From contig NZ_BAAAWE010000001.1 of NCBI RefSeq assembly GCF_039534915.1, forward strand, positions 4,526,001-4,590,000: DNA of 64,000 bases, written 5' to 3'. Origin of the DNA: Streptomyces roseofulvus (lineage in GTDB: Bacteria > Actinomycetota > Actinomycetes > Streptomycetales > Streptomycetaceae). Each line of letters starts with the position of its first letter. The stretch's first letter is position 1. Of this stretch, positions 7,711-16,243 are shown in pieces. The notes beneath the pieces are model-generated. The model did no database searches, was not told the DNA's origin, and saw only the letters and a program-made list of their open reading frames with translations. The translations under genes were made by a program, and so were the position numbers.

Positions 7711-8796
7711 TCAGGACCCGGACTCCTCGCCCCCGTGCTTCTCGCAGTCGCAGCCGCCCGGCGCCCTGCCCGTCGGGCCCGGGGCGGCCTCGGCCCCCGC
7801 TCCGCCACCGGTGCCCGGCTGGCCGTCCAGGAGGCCGGTCTGGGCCAGGAAGTAGGCCAGTTGCGCCCGGCTGTTGCTGCCGAGCAGGTCGGACGTCTTC
7901 TTCAGGTGCGTCGCCACCGTCCGCGTACTGATGCCGAGGCGGCTGGCGATCGCCGCGTCCGTGTACCCGTCGACCATGAGCCGCAGCACCCGCAGCCTGG
8001 TCTTCTCGGTGAGCAGCGGGGGCCTCTGCTGGTCCGGGTTGAAGGCGACCGGCTCGGCCCGCTCCCAGGCGTGCTCGAAGACGGAGACGAAGAACTGCAC
8101 GACGCCCACGTCCCGTACGACGATCGCGTGGTTGCTGCGCTCGCCGCCCTTGTCCGGGATGAACGCCGTCGACCGGTCGCACACGATCAGCCGCTCGAAG
8201 ACCTCGTCGAGGGTGCGCACCTCGACCCCGGCCGCGGTGACGGTCCGGATGTACTCCAGCGTCGGGGCGTGGGTCCGTACCGTGTGCTGGTAGAGCGTGC
8301 GCTGGACGACCCCCTGCTCCTGGGCGAGCATGACCCGCTTGAGGGACTCGTCGAGGATCCCCTGCGGCCTGCTCCCTCCCGGGTGCGCGGTCAGCAGCTC
8401 GCTTCCGGCGCCGCGCGTGGCCTCGTCGAGGGCCGCGCTGATCACCGACGCGCCGACGAGCCGCTGGATCTGGGGCTCTCCGGCGTGACCGGCCTCCTGG
8501 TAGATGGACTCGACCTCGGAGATCACGCGGCGGAGCTCGACCAGCCTCCGCTGCTTGGCCAGGATCGCCTGCTCCACCGGATACGTCTGCGCGGTGGTCG
8601 CGACCGAGGGCGGTACGGGCACCAGCGCGCTCGGCTCCCCCATGGAGGGGGCCAGGAGCCCGAGGGTCGTCAGGCACTCCGGCGCCTCGTCCCTGTCGAC
8701 AGCTCCGCTGGTCAGGGCGGTTCTGTAGAGTCTTCGGCCCTCGTCGCAGATCTCTGGGTGTTCTTCGGCGTCCTCGGAAGCCTGTATACGGCACAT
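7711..8796 (-). CDS. TrmB-like/LuxR-type transcriptional regulator of the AmCP cluster
   Basis: This 361-aa regulator starts at ATG 8796 behind GGGGGAG. The N-terminal part (EICDEGRRLYRTALTSG..ECLTTLGLL) resembles a winged-helix, TrmB-like domain. The middle part carries a VCDRSTAFIPDK segment of the phospholipase-D-like sensor fold seen in such regulators. The C-terminal LuxR helix-turn-helix (VDGYTDAAIASRLGISTRTV) is at about residues 265-285. A Cys/Gly-rich tail follows (GGCDCEKHGGEESGS). It is transcribed away from the small secreted peptide gene at 8931 and the AmCP operon. Its closest relative in the window is the regulator at 52962-54017. It probably controls the cluster; the ligand is unknown. 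Confidence 0.85.
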   Translation of the reverse strand: MCRIQASEDAEEHPEICDEGRRLYRTALTSGAVDRDEAPECLTTLGLLAPSMGEPSALVPVPPSVATTAQTYPVEQAILAKQRRLVELRRVISEVESIYQEAGHAGEPQIQRLVGASVISAALDEATRGAGSELLTAHPGGSRPQGILDESLKRVMLAQEQGVVQRTLYQHTVRTHAPTLEYIRTVTAAGVEVRTLDEVFERLIVCDRSTAFIPDKGGERSNHAIVVRDVGVVQFFVSVFEHAWERAEPVAFNPDQQRPPLLTEKTRLRVLRLMVDGYTDAAIASRLGISTRTVATHLKKTSDLLGSNSRAQLAYFLAQTGLLDGQPGTGGGAGAEAAPGPTGRAPGGCDCEKHGGEESGS

Positions 8797-8930
8797 GTCT
8801 CCCCCTTCACATTTCAGCAGTGCATGATCTTGAGGCCTGGTGCGGCTTCCCGCAACCCGACCCCTGGTGCAGGATTTCATCAGGGCCGCCGGAGAGGCCG
8901 GTGGCCCTAATCGGCAGGGGGAAATAAGAA
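8797..8930. promoter_or_regulatory. divergent promoter region of the regulator/peptide pair
   Basis: This 134-bp gap separates the divergent regulator and peptide starts. An 8-bp sequence, CCTGGTGC, occurs twice about 30 bp apart and may mark binding sites. No textbook -35/-10 pair stands out. The peptide gene has a GCAGGGGG ribosome binding site. Confidence 0.4.
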
Positions 8931-9080
8931 ATGAAGTTGAAGAGGATTCTCGTCAAGGTCGTGGCCGCCCTTTCGCTGGCTTCCGCGGCGATCGTCGGCG
9001 CCGCCGTCGCGCCCGCCCCGGCCGGCCACTCCGTCGTCGCCGCCGGCACCGCCGCTCCGGGGGACCCGGGCTGGGGCTGA
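8931..9080 (+). CDS. small secreted peptide next to the AmCP regulator
   Basis: The ATG at 8931 opens a 49-codon frame. It begins MKLKRILVKVVAALSLASAA, a basic N-region plus hydrophobic core, followed by an Ala-x-Ala cleavage region near residue 28. The mature part is about 20 residues and ends AAPGDPGWG. The gene is too short for most gene callers, but it has a good ribosome binding site and a real signal peptide. It is divergent from the LuxR-type regulator, the same layout as the 94-aa peptide at 52389-52673. No family was recognised. It could be an exported signal sensed by the regulator, or a remnant of a secreted protein. Confidence 0.65.
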   Translation: MKLKRILVKVVAALSLASAAIVGAAVAPAPAGHSVVAAGTAAPGDPGWG

Positions 9081-9084
9081 TCCT

Positions 9085-9140
9085 GCCCCGGGCCCAACCG
9101 CCCCACGGGCGAAGCCCGACAGCCGGCTCCCGCCCGGGGC
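9085..9140. repeat. nested inverted repeats between the peptide gene and lysW
   Basis: GCCCCGGGC (9085-9093) pairs with GCCCGGGGC (9132-9140), enclosing an inner hairpin CGGGC-GAA-GCCCG (9106-9118). The structure starts 4 bp after the peptide stop and could end or attenuate its transcript before lysW. The rest of the 296-bp gap (to 9376) holds a direct repeat of CGCCCCTCTCGCGG near 9145-9180 and no gene that I can support. Confidence 0.5.
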
Positions 9141-9376
9141 CCGAGACGCCCCTCTCGCGGGGTACCGGGTCGCCCCTCTCGCGGCACCCGGGACACCTCC
9201 CGCGCACTTCATTCACCGCCCGTGACGTCCCTCACGTCCTCCGGGCACGTCGGCCGCACCGCGCCGCCGACCGCCGACCGGCCGCACTCCCGTGCCGGCG
9301 CGCTCTCCACCGACCTGACAGACAAAGTCATCGCCCGGATTCTTCGGCATGCCCAAGTGATAAAGGAGCAAAGAGA

Positions 9377-9565
9377 ATGACCACCGCTATTGCCGCCCCG
9401 AAATGCCTCGTCTGCGACACCGATTTCGAGGTCCAGCCCGATTGGGAGAAGGGTGAGATCACCGAATGCACGGCCTGCGGCCAGGAGCACGAGGTGGTAG
9501 AGAAGACCGAGGCCGGCGCGCGCCTCGACCTCGCCCCCGAGGTCGAGGAGGACTGGGGCGAGTGA
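9377..9565 (+). CDS. lysW: LysW-like amino-group carrier protein
   Basis: This 62-aa acidic carrier has a zinc ribbon (KCLVCDTDFEV and ECTACGQEHE) and the diagnostic C-terminus VEEDWGE. In this family the gamma-carboxyl of the last Glu is joined to the alpha-amino group of the substrate, protecting it through the pathway. ATG 9377 follows AAAGGAGCAAAGAGA. The stop overlaps the GTG of lysX (GTGA). In a Streptomyces secondary-metabolite context it is an AmCP rather than a lysine-pathway LysW, because streptomycetes make lysine through diaminopimelate. Confidence 0.95.
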   Translation: MTTAIAAPKCLVCDTDFEVQPDWEKGEITECTACGQEHEVVEKTEAGARLDLAPEVEEDWGE

Positions 9566-10440
9566 CGACCGACACCCAGGTCCTGCTCTCGGTCACCATG
9601 CTGCGGCCCGACGAGAAGCTTCTCCTCGGAGCCCTGCGGGACGAGGGCCTGACGGCCCAGCCCCTGCTGATGGAGGACCTGGCCGGGGTGGTGGCGGGCC
9701 GTTCGGGCCCGCCCGCTCTCGCCCTGATCAGGAACCTCTCCCACCGTGACGCGATCAGCGTCTCCCGCCGGCTCGAACACGCGGCGATCCCCACCTTCAA
9801 CCGCGCCTCCACCATCGAGACGTGCAACGACAAGGGACTGCAGTCCCTCGTCTTCGCCCGGCACGGCATCCCCCACCCCGTCACCCGGCACGCCTTCAGC
9901 TACGACCAGGTCCGCGAACTCGCGGCCGAGTTCGGGCTGCCGGTCGTCGTGAAGCCGGTCAGCGGCTCGTGGGGGCGCGGAGTCGCCAAGCTGACCAGCC
10001 CCGAGTGCGTCGAGGCCTGGGCCGGCGGCCGGGAGTCCGTCGACGCCGGCGGGAAGCTGTTCCCCGTCGTCGTCCAGGAGTACGTCGACAAGCCCGGCCA
10101 CGACCTGCGCGTGGTCGTCGTGGGCCGCACGCCGGTGGTCGCGATCCAGCGGGTCTCCGACGACTGGCGCACCAACACCCACCTCGGAGCCGAGGTCCAG
10201 CGCGTCGAGCTCACCACCGAGATCGAGAAGCTCTGCGGCCAGGTCGTCGACGCCTTCGGCGAGGGTTTCTACGGAGTGGACCTGGTCGAGAACCGGGCCA
10301 CCGGCGAGCTCCTCGTCCTCGAAGTGAACGCCAACCCCGAATTCGCCCGCTCCTCCGCCGTGCACGGAGTGAACGTGGCCGGCCACCTCGCCGCGTACGT
10401 CGCGCAGCAGCTCGCCGCCCCGGTCGTCGCCGCCGCATAG
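9562..10440 (+). CDS. lysX: LysX-like AmCP ligase (RimK-type ATP-grasp)
   Basis: This 292-aa ATP-grasp ligase starts at GTG 9562, inside the lysW stop. It forms the isopeptide bond between the carrier's terminal Glu and the alpha-amino group of glutamate or aminoadipate. Visible motifs are ATP-binding LPVVVKPVSGSWGRGVAKL (near 125-143), the glycine-rich loop, and the metal-binding ENRATGELLVLEVNANPEF near 250-268. It recognises the EDWGE tail in characterised systems. Length and motif order are normal. The actual amino acid loaded cannot be read from sequence. Confidence 0.92.
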   Translation: MTTDTQVLLSVTMLRPDEKLLLGALRDEGLTAQPLLMEDLAGVVAGRSGPPALALIRNLSHRDAISVSRRLEHAAIPTFNRASTIETCNDKGLQSLVFARHGIPHPVTRHAFSYDQVRELAAEFGLPVVVKPVSGSWGRGVAKLTSPECVEAWAGGRESVDAGGKLFPVVVQEYVDKPGHDLRVVVVGRTPVVAIQRVSDDWRTNTHLGAEVQRVELTTEIEKLCGQVVDAFGEGFYGVDLVENRATGELLVLEVNANPEFARSSAVHGVNVAGHLAAYVAQQLAAPVVAAA

Positions 10441-10551
10441 GCCGCGAGCCGTTCGCCGCACACCTCCGCGCAGGCCGCACGCCGTGGGCCGCACGCCCGC
10501 GCGCGACGCCGTCGGCCGCCCGTAGACCGCTCAAGACGGAGAAGACCTCCC

Positions 10552-11178
10552 ATGGAACTGTTCGACACCGCAACGGTGCTCACCCGCGTCCTCACCTCGG
10601 GCGTGGTCATGAGCATCGAGAAGAGCGACCGGGAACTCCCCGGTCTGGAACGGCTGCTCACCAAGCAGACCGGCCGCGCCCATGCCGTCCTGCTCAACAG
10701 CCGCACCGGGGCGCTGCACGCTGCCCTCGCCGGCCAGGGCATCGGCCACGGGGACACCATCTCCCTGGCCGGGACGGACGCGGAGACGACGGCGTTCCTC
10801 GCCTGGCTCGGCGTCACCGTCGCCGGAGACGGCCCCGCCGCCTACGACTACCTGGCCCTGGACCCGGCCAACGCGGACCGGCTCGGCGAACTCGCCTCCG
10901 GTGCCACCGCGCCCGCCCTGGTCGTGGACCTGACCGGCCTCGGTTTCGGTCCCGCCGCGGCCGTCCTCACCGACGACCGGAACGTCTGGAACCGCGCCGA
11001 ACGGCTCAAGATCTTCGGCGCCTACGACCTGCGCACGATGTGGACGCAGGAGGAGGCCGACGCGGACCTGGTCCCCGGCGTCCAGTTCAACTACCGCCTC
11101 AGCCCCCTGGTGGCCGCCTGCGTACGCATGGCCCTGACCCAGGCGGCGCGACCCGTCGCCTCCGGAGCACGATCGTGA
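10552..11178 (+). CDS. truncated DegT/DnrJ/EryC1-like protein (aminotransferase pseudo-subunit)
   Basis: This 208-aa protein has the N-terminal DegT pattern (LTKQTGRAHAVLLNSRTGALHAAL) and the late G-x-NYR-x-S motif (PGVQFNYRLSPLVAACVRMAL). The segments between are shortened and the whole C-terminal domain is missing; family members are about 370-440 aa. The usual PLP-lysine context (K..TGEGG) is absent. It begins at ATG 10552 behind GGAGAAG, and its stop overlaps the GTG of the full-length aminotransferase, so it is translated with it. It has no internal stops and is not an obvious pseudogene. It may be a regulatory or structural partner of its neighbour. Confidence 0.7.
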   Translation: MELFDTATVLTRVLTSGVVMSIEKSDRELPGLERLLTKQTGRAHAVLLNSRTGALHAALAGQGIGHGDTISLAGTDAETTAFLAWLGVTVAGDGPAAYDYLALDPANADRLGELASGATAPALVVDLTGLGFGPAAAVLTDDRNVWNRAERLKIFGAYDLRTMWTQEEADADLVPGVQFNYRLSPLVAACVRMALTQAARPVASGARS

Positions 11179-12494
11179 TCACTGACTTCCCGGCTTCGCC
11201 GCTTCCCCTGCCCTCCGCCGCGGACATCGAGGACGAGCTCGCCGCGCTCGGCGGCGGCGAGATGATCCCCAAGGCCCTGCGCCGCACCCTCTTCCCGGTC
11301 ATCACCAAGGAAGACGTCTTCAACCTGATGCTGGCGCAGCGCCAGACGCCCGACAAGGTCGTCGCCGACTTCGCCGAGGCCTACCGCCAGTACGTCGGCG
11401 CCGAGTACGCGCTGCCGACCGCCAGCGGCACCTCCAGCCTCCACATGGCGCTCGTCGGCGCCGGCGTGCGGCCCGGCGACGAGGTGATCGTGCCCGCCTT
11501 CACCTTCATCGCCACCGCGCAGGCGGTCGTCGCGGCCCACGCCGTCCCGGTCTTCGTGGACATCGACCCGCTCACGTACTGCATGGACCCCGAGGCCGCG
11601 GCCGCCGCGATCACCCCGCGGACCCGCGCCCTGATGCCGGTCCACGTCCACGGCCTGCCGGCCGACGTGCCCGCGCTGCGCGCCCTCGCGGACAAGCACG
11701 GCCTCGCCCTCGTCGAAGACGCCTCGCACGCCCACTCGGCGAAGATCGGCGACCGGGTCGCCGGCTCCTTCGGCGACGCGGCCGGGCAGAGCCTGATGGC
11801 CGACAAGAACTTCCCGCTGGGCGGCGAGGGCGGCATCGCCTTCTTCTCCACCGCGGAGGCGTACGAGCGCGCCGTCACCTACCTGGACCGCCACGGCATC
11901 GACTACGGCATGTCCTGGGTGGCCGCGGCCTTCGGCTCCAGCCAGCTCAAGCGGCTGCCGTACTACGACGAGATCCGCGCCCGCAACGCGCGCCTCCTCG
12001 CCGAATCCCTCTCCCGCACCGGCCTGTTCACGCCGCCGCACGTGCCGGACGGCCACGTGCACGCGTACAACATGTACCGGATCACGCTGCACCCCGAGGC
12101 CGTCGGCCTCGACGACCTGCCCGTGTGGGCGGTCAAGGAGGCCGTCCACGAACTCCTCGTCGCCGAGGGCGTGCCCGCCCGCGAGTGGCAGAACACCCCC
12201 ATCCCCTGCCACCTGCCCTTCACGCACCGCGCCGGCTTCGGCAACGGCTACCCGTTCTCGCTCAACCCGCAGGCCGCCCGCGACCACCGCCCGGAGGACT
12301 TCCCGGTCACCCTCGGCATGCTCGACAGCACCCTCGTCCTCTGCCGCGAGCTGCGCTCACCGGTCGAGTGGGAGCGCGCGCAGCGGTACGCCGACGCCTT
12401 CCACAAGGTGGCCAAGCGCCCCGACGCCATCCGCAAGCTCGTCGAGACGAACGAGTACCGGCGTCCGTACGAGAAGGCGGCCCGCCTTGGCTGA
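11175..12494 (+). CDS. DegT/DnrJ/EryC1/StrS-family PLP aminotransferase
   Basis: This 439-aa PLP enzyme starts at GTG 11175, overlapping the previous stop. The family landmarks are ASGTSSLHMALVGAGVRPGD, the aspartate VEDASHAHSAKIGD and the Schiff-base lysine in MADKNFPLGGEGG (about K211). In the pathway it would transaminate the ketose formed by the transketolase on the carrier-bound substrate to give a second amino group. AHBA synthase and sugar aminotransferases are family relatives, but the neighbouring AmCP genes argue for the carrier-bound substrate. Confidence 0.88.
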   Translation: MITDFPASPLPLPSAADIEDELAALGGGEMIPKALRRTLFPVITKEDVFNLMLAQRQTPDKVVADFAEAYRQYVGAEYALPTASGTSSLHMALVGAGVRPGDEVIVPAFTFIATAQAVVAAHAVPVFVDIDPLTYCMDPEAAAAAITPRTRALMPVHVHGLPADVPALRALADKHGLALVEDASHAHSAKIGDRVAGSFGDAAGQSLMADKNFPLGGEGGIAFFSTAEAYERAVTYLDRHGIDYGMSWVAAAFGSSQLKRLPYYDEIRARNARLLAESLSRTGLFTPPHVPDGHVHAYNMYRITLHPEAVGLDDLPVWAVKEAVHELLVAEGVPAREWQNTPIPCHLPFTHRAGFGNGYPFSLNPQAARDHRPEDFPVTLGMLDSTLVLCRELRSPVEWERAQRYADAFHKVAKRPDAIRKLVETNEYRRPYEKAARLG

Positions 12495-13551
12495 CGACAT
12501 CGAGTCCGGCCGGGTTCGCGTCGCCGTCATCGGCGGCAGCGGCTACACCGGCGGCGAAGTCATCCGGCTCCTCCTCGAACACCCGCAGGTCGAGCTGGCC
12601 TTCCTTTCCGCGGAGCGCAACGCGGGCGCCGCCGTCGGCAGCGTCCACCCCTGGATCCGCAACCACCCCAAGGCCGCCGGCCTCAAGTTCCGGCCGCTGG
12701 CGGAACTCGCCGACATCGAGCCGGTCGACATCGCCTTCGGCTGCCTGCCCACCGGAGCGCTGCCCGAGCTGCTGCCGCTGATCGCCGCGCACGCCAAGCG
12801 GGTCCTCAACCTCGGTGGCGACTTCCGGCTGCGGGACGAGAAGCAGATCGGTACGCACTACCCGAAGACGGCGGCCCACCCGCCGCTGGAGGAGTTCGCC
12901 TACTTCGTTCCGGAGCTGAGCACCTCCGTACCGGAGAGCCGGTTCATCAGCCTTCCCGGCTGCATGGCCGTCACCAGCATCTACGCCCTGTACCCGCTCT
13001 TCGCCGGGTCCCTCGTGAACGAGCAGGTCATCGTCGACGCCAAGACCGGCTCCACCGGCGGCGGCCGTGGCAGCGACGAGCCGCCCGCCGAACGCACCGG
13101 GAACTTCCGGGTCCACAAGCTGCACGGCCACCGGCACGCCCCCGAGATCCGCCAGGCCCTCGCGGACTTCACCGGCGCCGGCATCGACCTGCGGTTCTCC
13201 ACCCACAGTCTGGACGTGGCGCGCGGCATCATGGTCACCGCGTACACCAGGCTGCGCCCCGGCGTCTCGGCCCTCGACGTCAAGCGGGCCTACGCCAAGG
13301 CGTACGTCGGCAAGCCCTTCGTCCGGGTCCGGCCGGCGCCCAAGGCGCCGCAGGACTTCCCGATGCTGAAGGCCGTCGTCGGCTCGAACGTCGCCGAGGT
13401 CGCCATCGCCGTCCGTGACGACCAGGTCGTCGCCGTCGCGGCCCTCGACAACCTCATCAAGGGCGCGGCCGGCCAGGCCATCCAGGCCATGAACCTGATC
13501 TGCGGCCTCGACGAGACGGCCGGGCTCCCCACCACGGCGGTGTCGCCGTGA
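12487..13551 (+). CDS. lysY: LysY/ArgC-like AmCP-acyl-phosphate reductase
   Basis: This 354-aa NADPH-dependent reductase starts at TTG 12487, overlapping the aminotransferase by 8 nt. It shows the Rossmann motif VIGGSGYTGGEVIRLLLEHP, the catalytic cysteine in SLPGCMAVTS (C159) and the histidine region LHGHRHAPEI. It reduces the carrier-bound gamma-glutamyl (or aminoadipyl) phosphate to the semialdehyde. It is distinct from a primary-metabolism ArgC because no other arginine genes are near and it is coupled to lysW-type genes. Confidence 0.9.
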   Translation: MADDIESGRVRVAVIGGSGYTGGEVIRLLLEHPQVELAFLSAERNAGAAVGSVHPWIRNHPKAAGLKFRPLAELADIEPVDIAFGCLPTGALPELLPLIAAHAKRVLNLGGDFRLRDEKQIGTHYPKTAAHPPLEEFAYFVPELSTSVPESRFISLPGCMAVTSIYALYPLFAGSLVNEQVIVDAKTGSTGGGRGSDEPPAERTGNFRVHKLHGHRHAPEIRQALADFTGAGIDLRFSTHSLDVARGIMVTAYTRLRPGVSALDVKRAYAKAYVGKPFVRVRPAPKAPQDFPMLKAVVGSNVAEVAIAVRDDQVVAVAALDNLIKGAAGQAIQAMNLICGLDETAGLPTTAVSP

Positions 13552-15395
13552 CCCGCCCGCTCTACGTGATCAAGGCCGGCAGCGCCACCCTCGACCGGGG
13601 CACGATCCACCGGGAGGTCGCGGGCCTCGTCGCCCGTGGCGCCCGGGTGCTCCTGGTGGCCGGCGGCGCCACCGGCATCGAGCGCCACTACGCCGCCATC
13701 GGCCGCCCGATGCCGCACCTCACCCTCGTCGGCGGCGACTCCGTGCGCTACTGCCCGCCGGAGGAGATGGTCCACCTCGTCGACGCCTACGAGCGGGTCA
13801 CCCTCCCGGCCGTCGAGCGCGAGCTGAAGGCCCTCGGCCTCGCGGCGTTCACGGCGGTCGCCGCCCGCGGCGGCCTGGTCACCGGCCGGGCCAACCGCCC
13901 GCTCAAGGCGGTCTCGGCCGAGGGACGCACCCTCGTCGTCCGCGATCACCGCGCCGGCGTCCCCGCCGACGTCGACGCCGTGCGGCTCGCCGCACTGCTC
14001 GACACGTACGACGTGGTGTGCCTGTCTCCCCCGGTCGCCGACCGGGACGGCGGCGCCCCGCTCAACGTGGACGCCGACGTCCTCGCCGCCGCCCTCGCCA
14101 ACGCCCTCGGCGCCGACCACCTGCGCCTGGTCACCGGCACGGCCGGTCTCCTCACCGACCCGGCCGACCCCACCTCGACCCTCGTCAACGTCCACCCCGG
14201 GGAGGGCGCCCGGTACGCCGGCGGCCGCATGCGCCAGAAGGTGCGGGCGGCCGAGATCGCCCTGGAGGGCAGCGCCGACGTCGCCATCACCGGGCCGCAC
14301 ACCATGGCGGACCCGGCCGGCTGGACCCGCTTCTGGCGGGCCAAGGAGCCCGCGGCCGACCTGTCCCTGCTGACCAAGACGGTCTCCGTGCCGTCCGTCT
14401 CCGGCGACGAGAACGAGCTCGCCTCCTTCCTCGCCGAGTGGTGCCGCGAGCGCGGCATGACCGCCGAGGTCGACAAGGCCGGCAACCTGGTCGCCAGCCG
14501 CGGCACCGGCCCGCGCCGGCTGCTCCTCCTCGGCCACCTCGACACGGTCCCCCACCACTGGCCGGTCGAATGGCGCGACGACGAGCTGTGGGGCCGGGGC
14601 AGCGTGGACGCCAAGGGCAGCCTCGCCAACTTCCTGGAGGTCCTCGCCCACGCGGACATCCCCGAGGACGGCCACCTGTGCGTGGTCGGCGCGGTCGAGG
14701 AGGAGATCTCCTCCTCCAAGGGCGCCTATCACGTCCGCGACCACTACCCGGCGGACGCGGTCGTCATCGGCGAGCCCAGCGGCTCGCAGAAGCTGACGCT
14801 CGGCTACTTCGGTCTCTTCAAGCTCCGGGTGACGGCGGCCGTCTCCAGCGGCCACTCGGCCGGCATGGACGCGGTCTCCGCCCCCGACCTGCTGATCCGC
14901 GCCCTCGGAGAGATCCGCGAGGCCGTCCTCGCGAAGGCGCCCGAGGCGCTCAGCGCGGTCATCGACATCACCTGCGAGACCGGCCGCGAGGAGCACCGCG
15001 CCACCGGCACCCTCAACTTCCGGGTGCCGCCCTCGGCCGACCTCGCCGAGCTGCGCACCGCCGCGCTCGGCCCCCGCGAAGGGGTGGTCGTCGAGGTGCT
15101 GCGGGCCACCCCCGGCTATGCAGGCGGGCGTTCCAGCTCCCTGGTGAAGGTCTTCACGCGGGCCTTCGCCGAGGCCGGGGTCCGTCCCCGGTTCGTGGTG
15201 AAGAAGGGCACCTCGGACATGAACACGCTGGCCACCACGTGGAAGGACGTGCCGATGGTGGCGTACGGACCCGGCGACTCCGCGCTCGACCACACCGACG
15301 AGGAGCGGATCGGCGGCATGGAGTACCGCACGGCCCGCTCCCTCCTGGCGGACGCGGTCAACCGCTGGTTCGCCCTGCCCGAGGGGAGCCGCTGA
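13548..15395 (+). CDS. LysZ-LysK fusion: AmCP-substrate kinase plus M20 releasing peptidase
   Basis: This 615-aa bifunctional protein starts at GTG 13548. Residues 1-265 are an amino-acid kinase domain (VIKAGSATLDRGTI, the VAGGATGIERHYA glycine loop and GGRMRQKVRAAEIAL), which phosphorylates the side-chain carboxylate. Residues 270-612 are an M20 metallopeptidase (GHLDTVPHHWP near 329-339, EEEISSSKG near 384, DHTDEERI near the end), which frees the product from the carrier. The join lies near the AKEPAADLSLLTKTVSVPS segment, with no internal start or stop. In the lysine systems these are separate proteins, so an early and the last step are fused here. Confidence 0.9.
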   Translation: MTRPLYVIKAGSATLDRGTIHREVAGLVARGARVLLVAGGATGIERHYAAIGRPMPHLTLVGGDSVRYCPPEEMVHLVDAYERVTLPAVERELKALGLAAFTAVAARGGLVTGRANRPLKAVSAEGRTLVVRDHRAGVPADVDAVRLAALLDTYDVVCLSPPVADRDGGAPLNVDADVLAAALANALGADHLRLVTGTAGLLTDPADPTSTLVNVHPGEGARYAGGRMRQKVRAAEIALEGSADVAITGPHTMADPAGWTRFWRAKEPAADLSLLTKTVSVPSVSGDENELASFLAEWCRERGMTAEVDKAGNLVASRGTGPRRLLLLGHLDTVPHHWPVEWRDDELWGRGSVDAKGSLANFLEVLAHADIPEDGHLCVVGAVEEEISSSKGAYHVRDHYPADAVVIGEPSGSQKLTLGYFGLFKLRVTAAVSSGHSAGMDAVSAPDLLIRALGEIREAVLAKAPEALSAVIDITCETGREEHRATGTLNFRVPPSADLAELRTAALGPREGVVVEVLRATPGYAGGRSSSLVKVFTRAFAEAGVRPRFVVKKGTSDMNTLATTWKDVPMVAYGPGDSALDHTDEERIGGMEYRTARSLLADAVNRWFALPEGSR

Positions 15396-16243
15396 TGTCC
15401 GTCCTGCTCGACACCCCTGCGGCGACGGAGCCCACCGGCGCCGAGACGGCCACCGGCGCCGAGACGGTCGCCGCCCTCGCCGCCCGTGCGGCCGAGGCCC
15501 GGCGCCTCGTCGTCGACATGGCGGCCAGTCCGCGCGGCTGCCACCTCGGCGGCAGCCTCTCGGTCCTCGACATCCTGATCGCGGCCCTGCACCGGGCCTC
15601 GGCCGGGGACGGCACCGAGGTGGTCCTCAGCAAGGGGCACGCGGCCGCCGGACTCTACGCGGCCCTGTACGTCAGCGGGATCCTGCCGGAGAACCCGGCG
15701 CCGCTGTACGGACGGGCCGACCAGCCCTACACCGGGCACCCGGGCCCCAAGGTCCCCGGCGTCCGCTTCCCGACCGGCAGCCTCGGTCACGGCGTCCCGT
15801 ACGCCGCCGGCTGGGCGCTCGCCCGCCGCCTCGGCGGCCACGGTGGACTCGGCATCGCCGTCGCCGGCGACGGCGAACTCCAGGAGGGCCTGGTCTGGGA
15901 GACCGTCCAGGTCGCGGCGGCCCAGGGCCTCGGCAACTTCGTCCTCGTGGTCGACCGCAACGGCGGCCAGAACGACGGCTACGTCGAGGACATCTCCCCG
16001 CTGCCCCGGCTCGGCGAGCGGTTCGAGGCCTTCGGTTTCGAGACCGTCCACACCGACGGGCACGACCTGGGGGCGCTGACCGCGATCCTCGCCGGCGACC
16101 GCACGGCCGAGCGCCGGCCGCTGGCCGTCATCGCCGACACCGTCAAGGGCAAGGGCGTCCCCGCCGTGCAGGGGAAGGCCGGCTGCCACTACGTGACCAT
16201 CGACGCCACCCGCGCCGCCAAGTGGAAGCGAGCCATCCGATGA
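15395..16243 (+). CDS. transketolase, N-terminal (TPP-binding) subunit
   Basis: This 282-aa protein is the N-terminal half of a transketolase. It contains RGCHLGGSLSVLDILIAALH, VVLSKGHAAAGLYAALY and the thiamine-diphosphate motif GDGELQEG..DRNGGQNDG near residues 158-193. Its ATG overlaps the fusion gene stop (TGATG) and it ends in an ATGA overlap with the C-terminal subunit. Split transketolases of this kind transfer a C2 ketol unit to the carrier-bound semialdehyde in AmCP secondary metabolism. Confidence 0.92.
   Translation: MSVLLDTPAATEPTGAETATGAETVAALAARAAEARRLVVDMAASPRGCHLGGSLSVLDILIAALHRASAGDGTEVVLSKGHAAAGLYAALYVSGILPENPAPLYGRADQPYTGHPGPKVPGVRFPTGSLGHGVPYAAGWALARRLGGHGGLGIAVAGDGELQEGLVWETVQVAAAQGLGNFVLVVDRNGGQNDGYVEDISPLPRLGERFEAFGFETVHTDGHDLGALTAILAGDRTAERRPLAVIADTVKGKGVPAVQGKAGCHYVTIDATRAAKWKRAIR

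Noticed and set aside
9377..15395. Lysine or arginine primary biosynthesis through LysW/ArgC-type genes
   Set aside because: Streptomyces makes lysine through diaminopimelate, no arg genes are present, and the set is coupled to a split transketolase, ATP-grasp ligases and an exporter.
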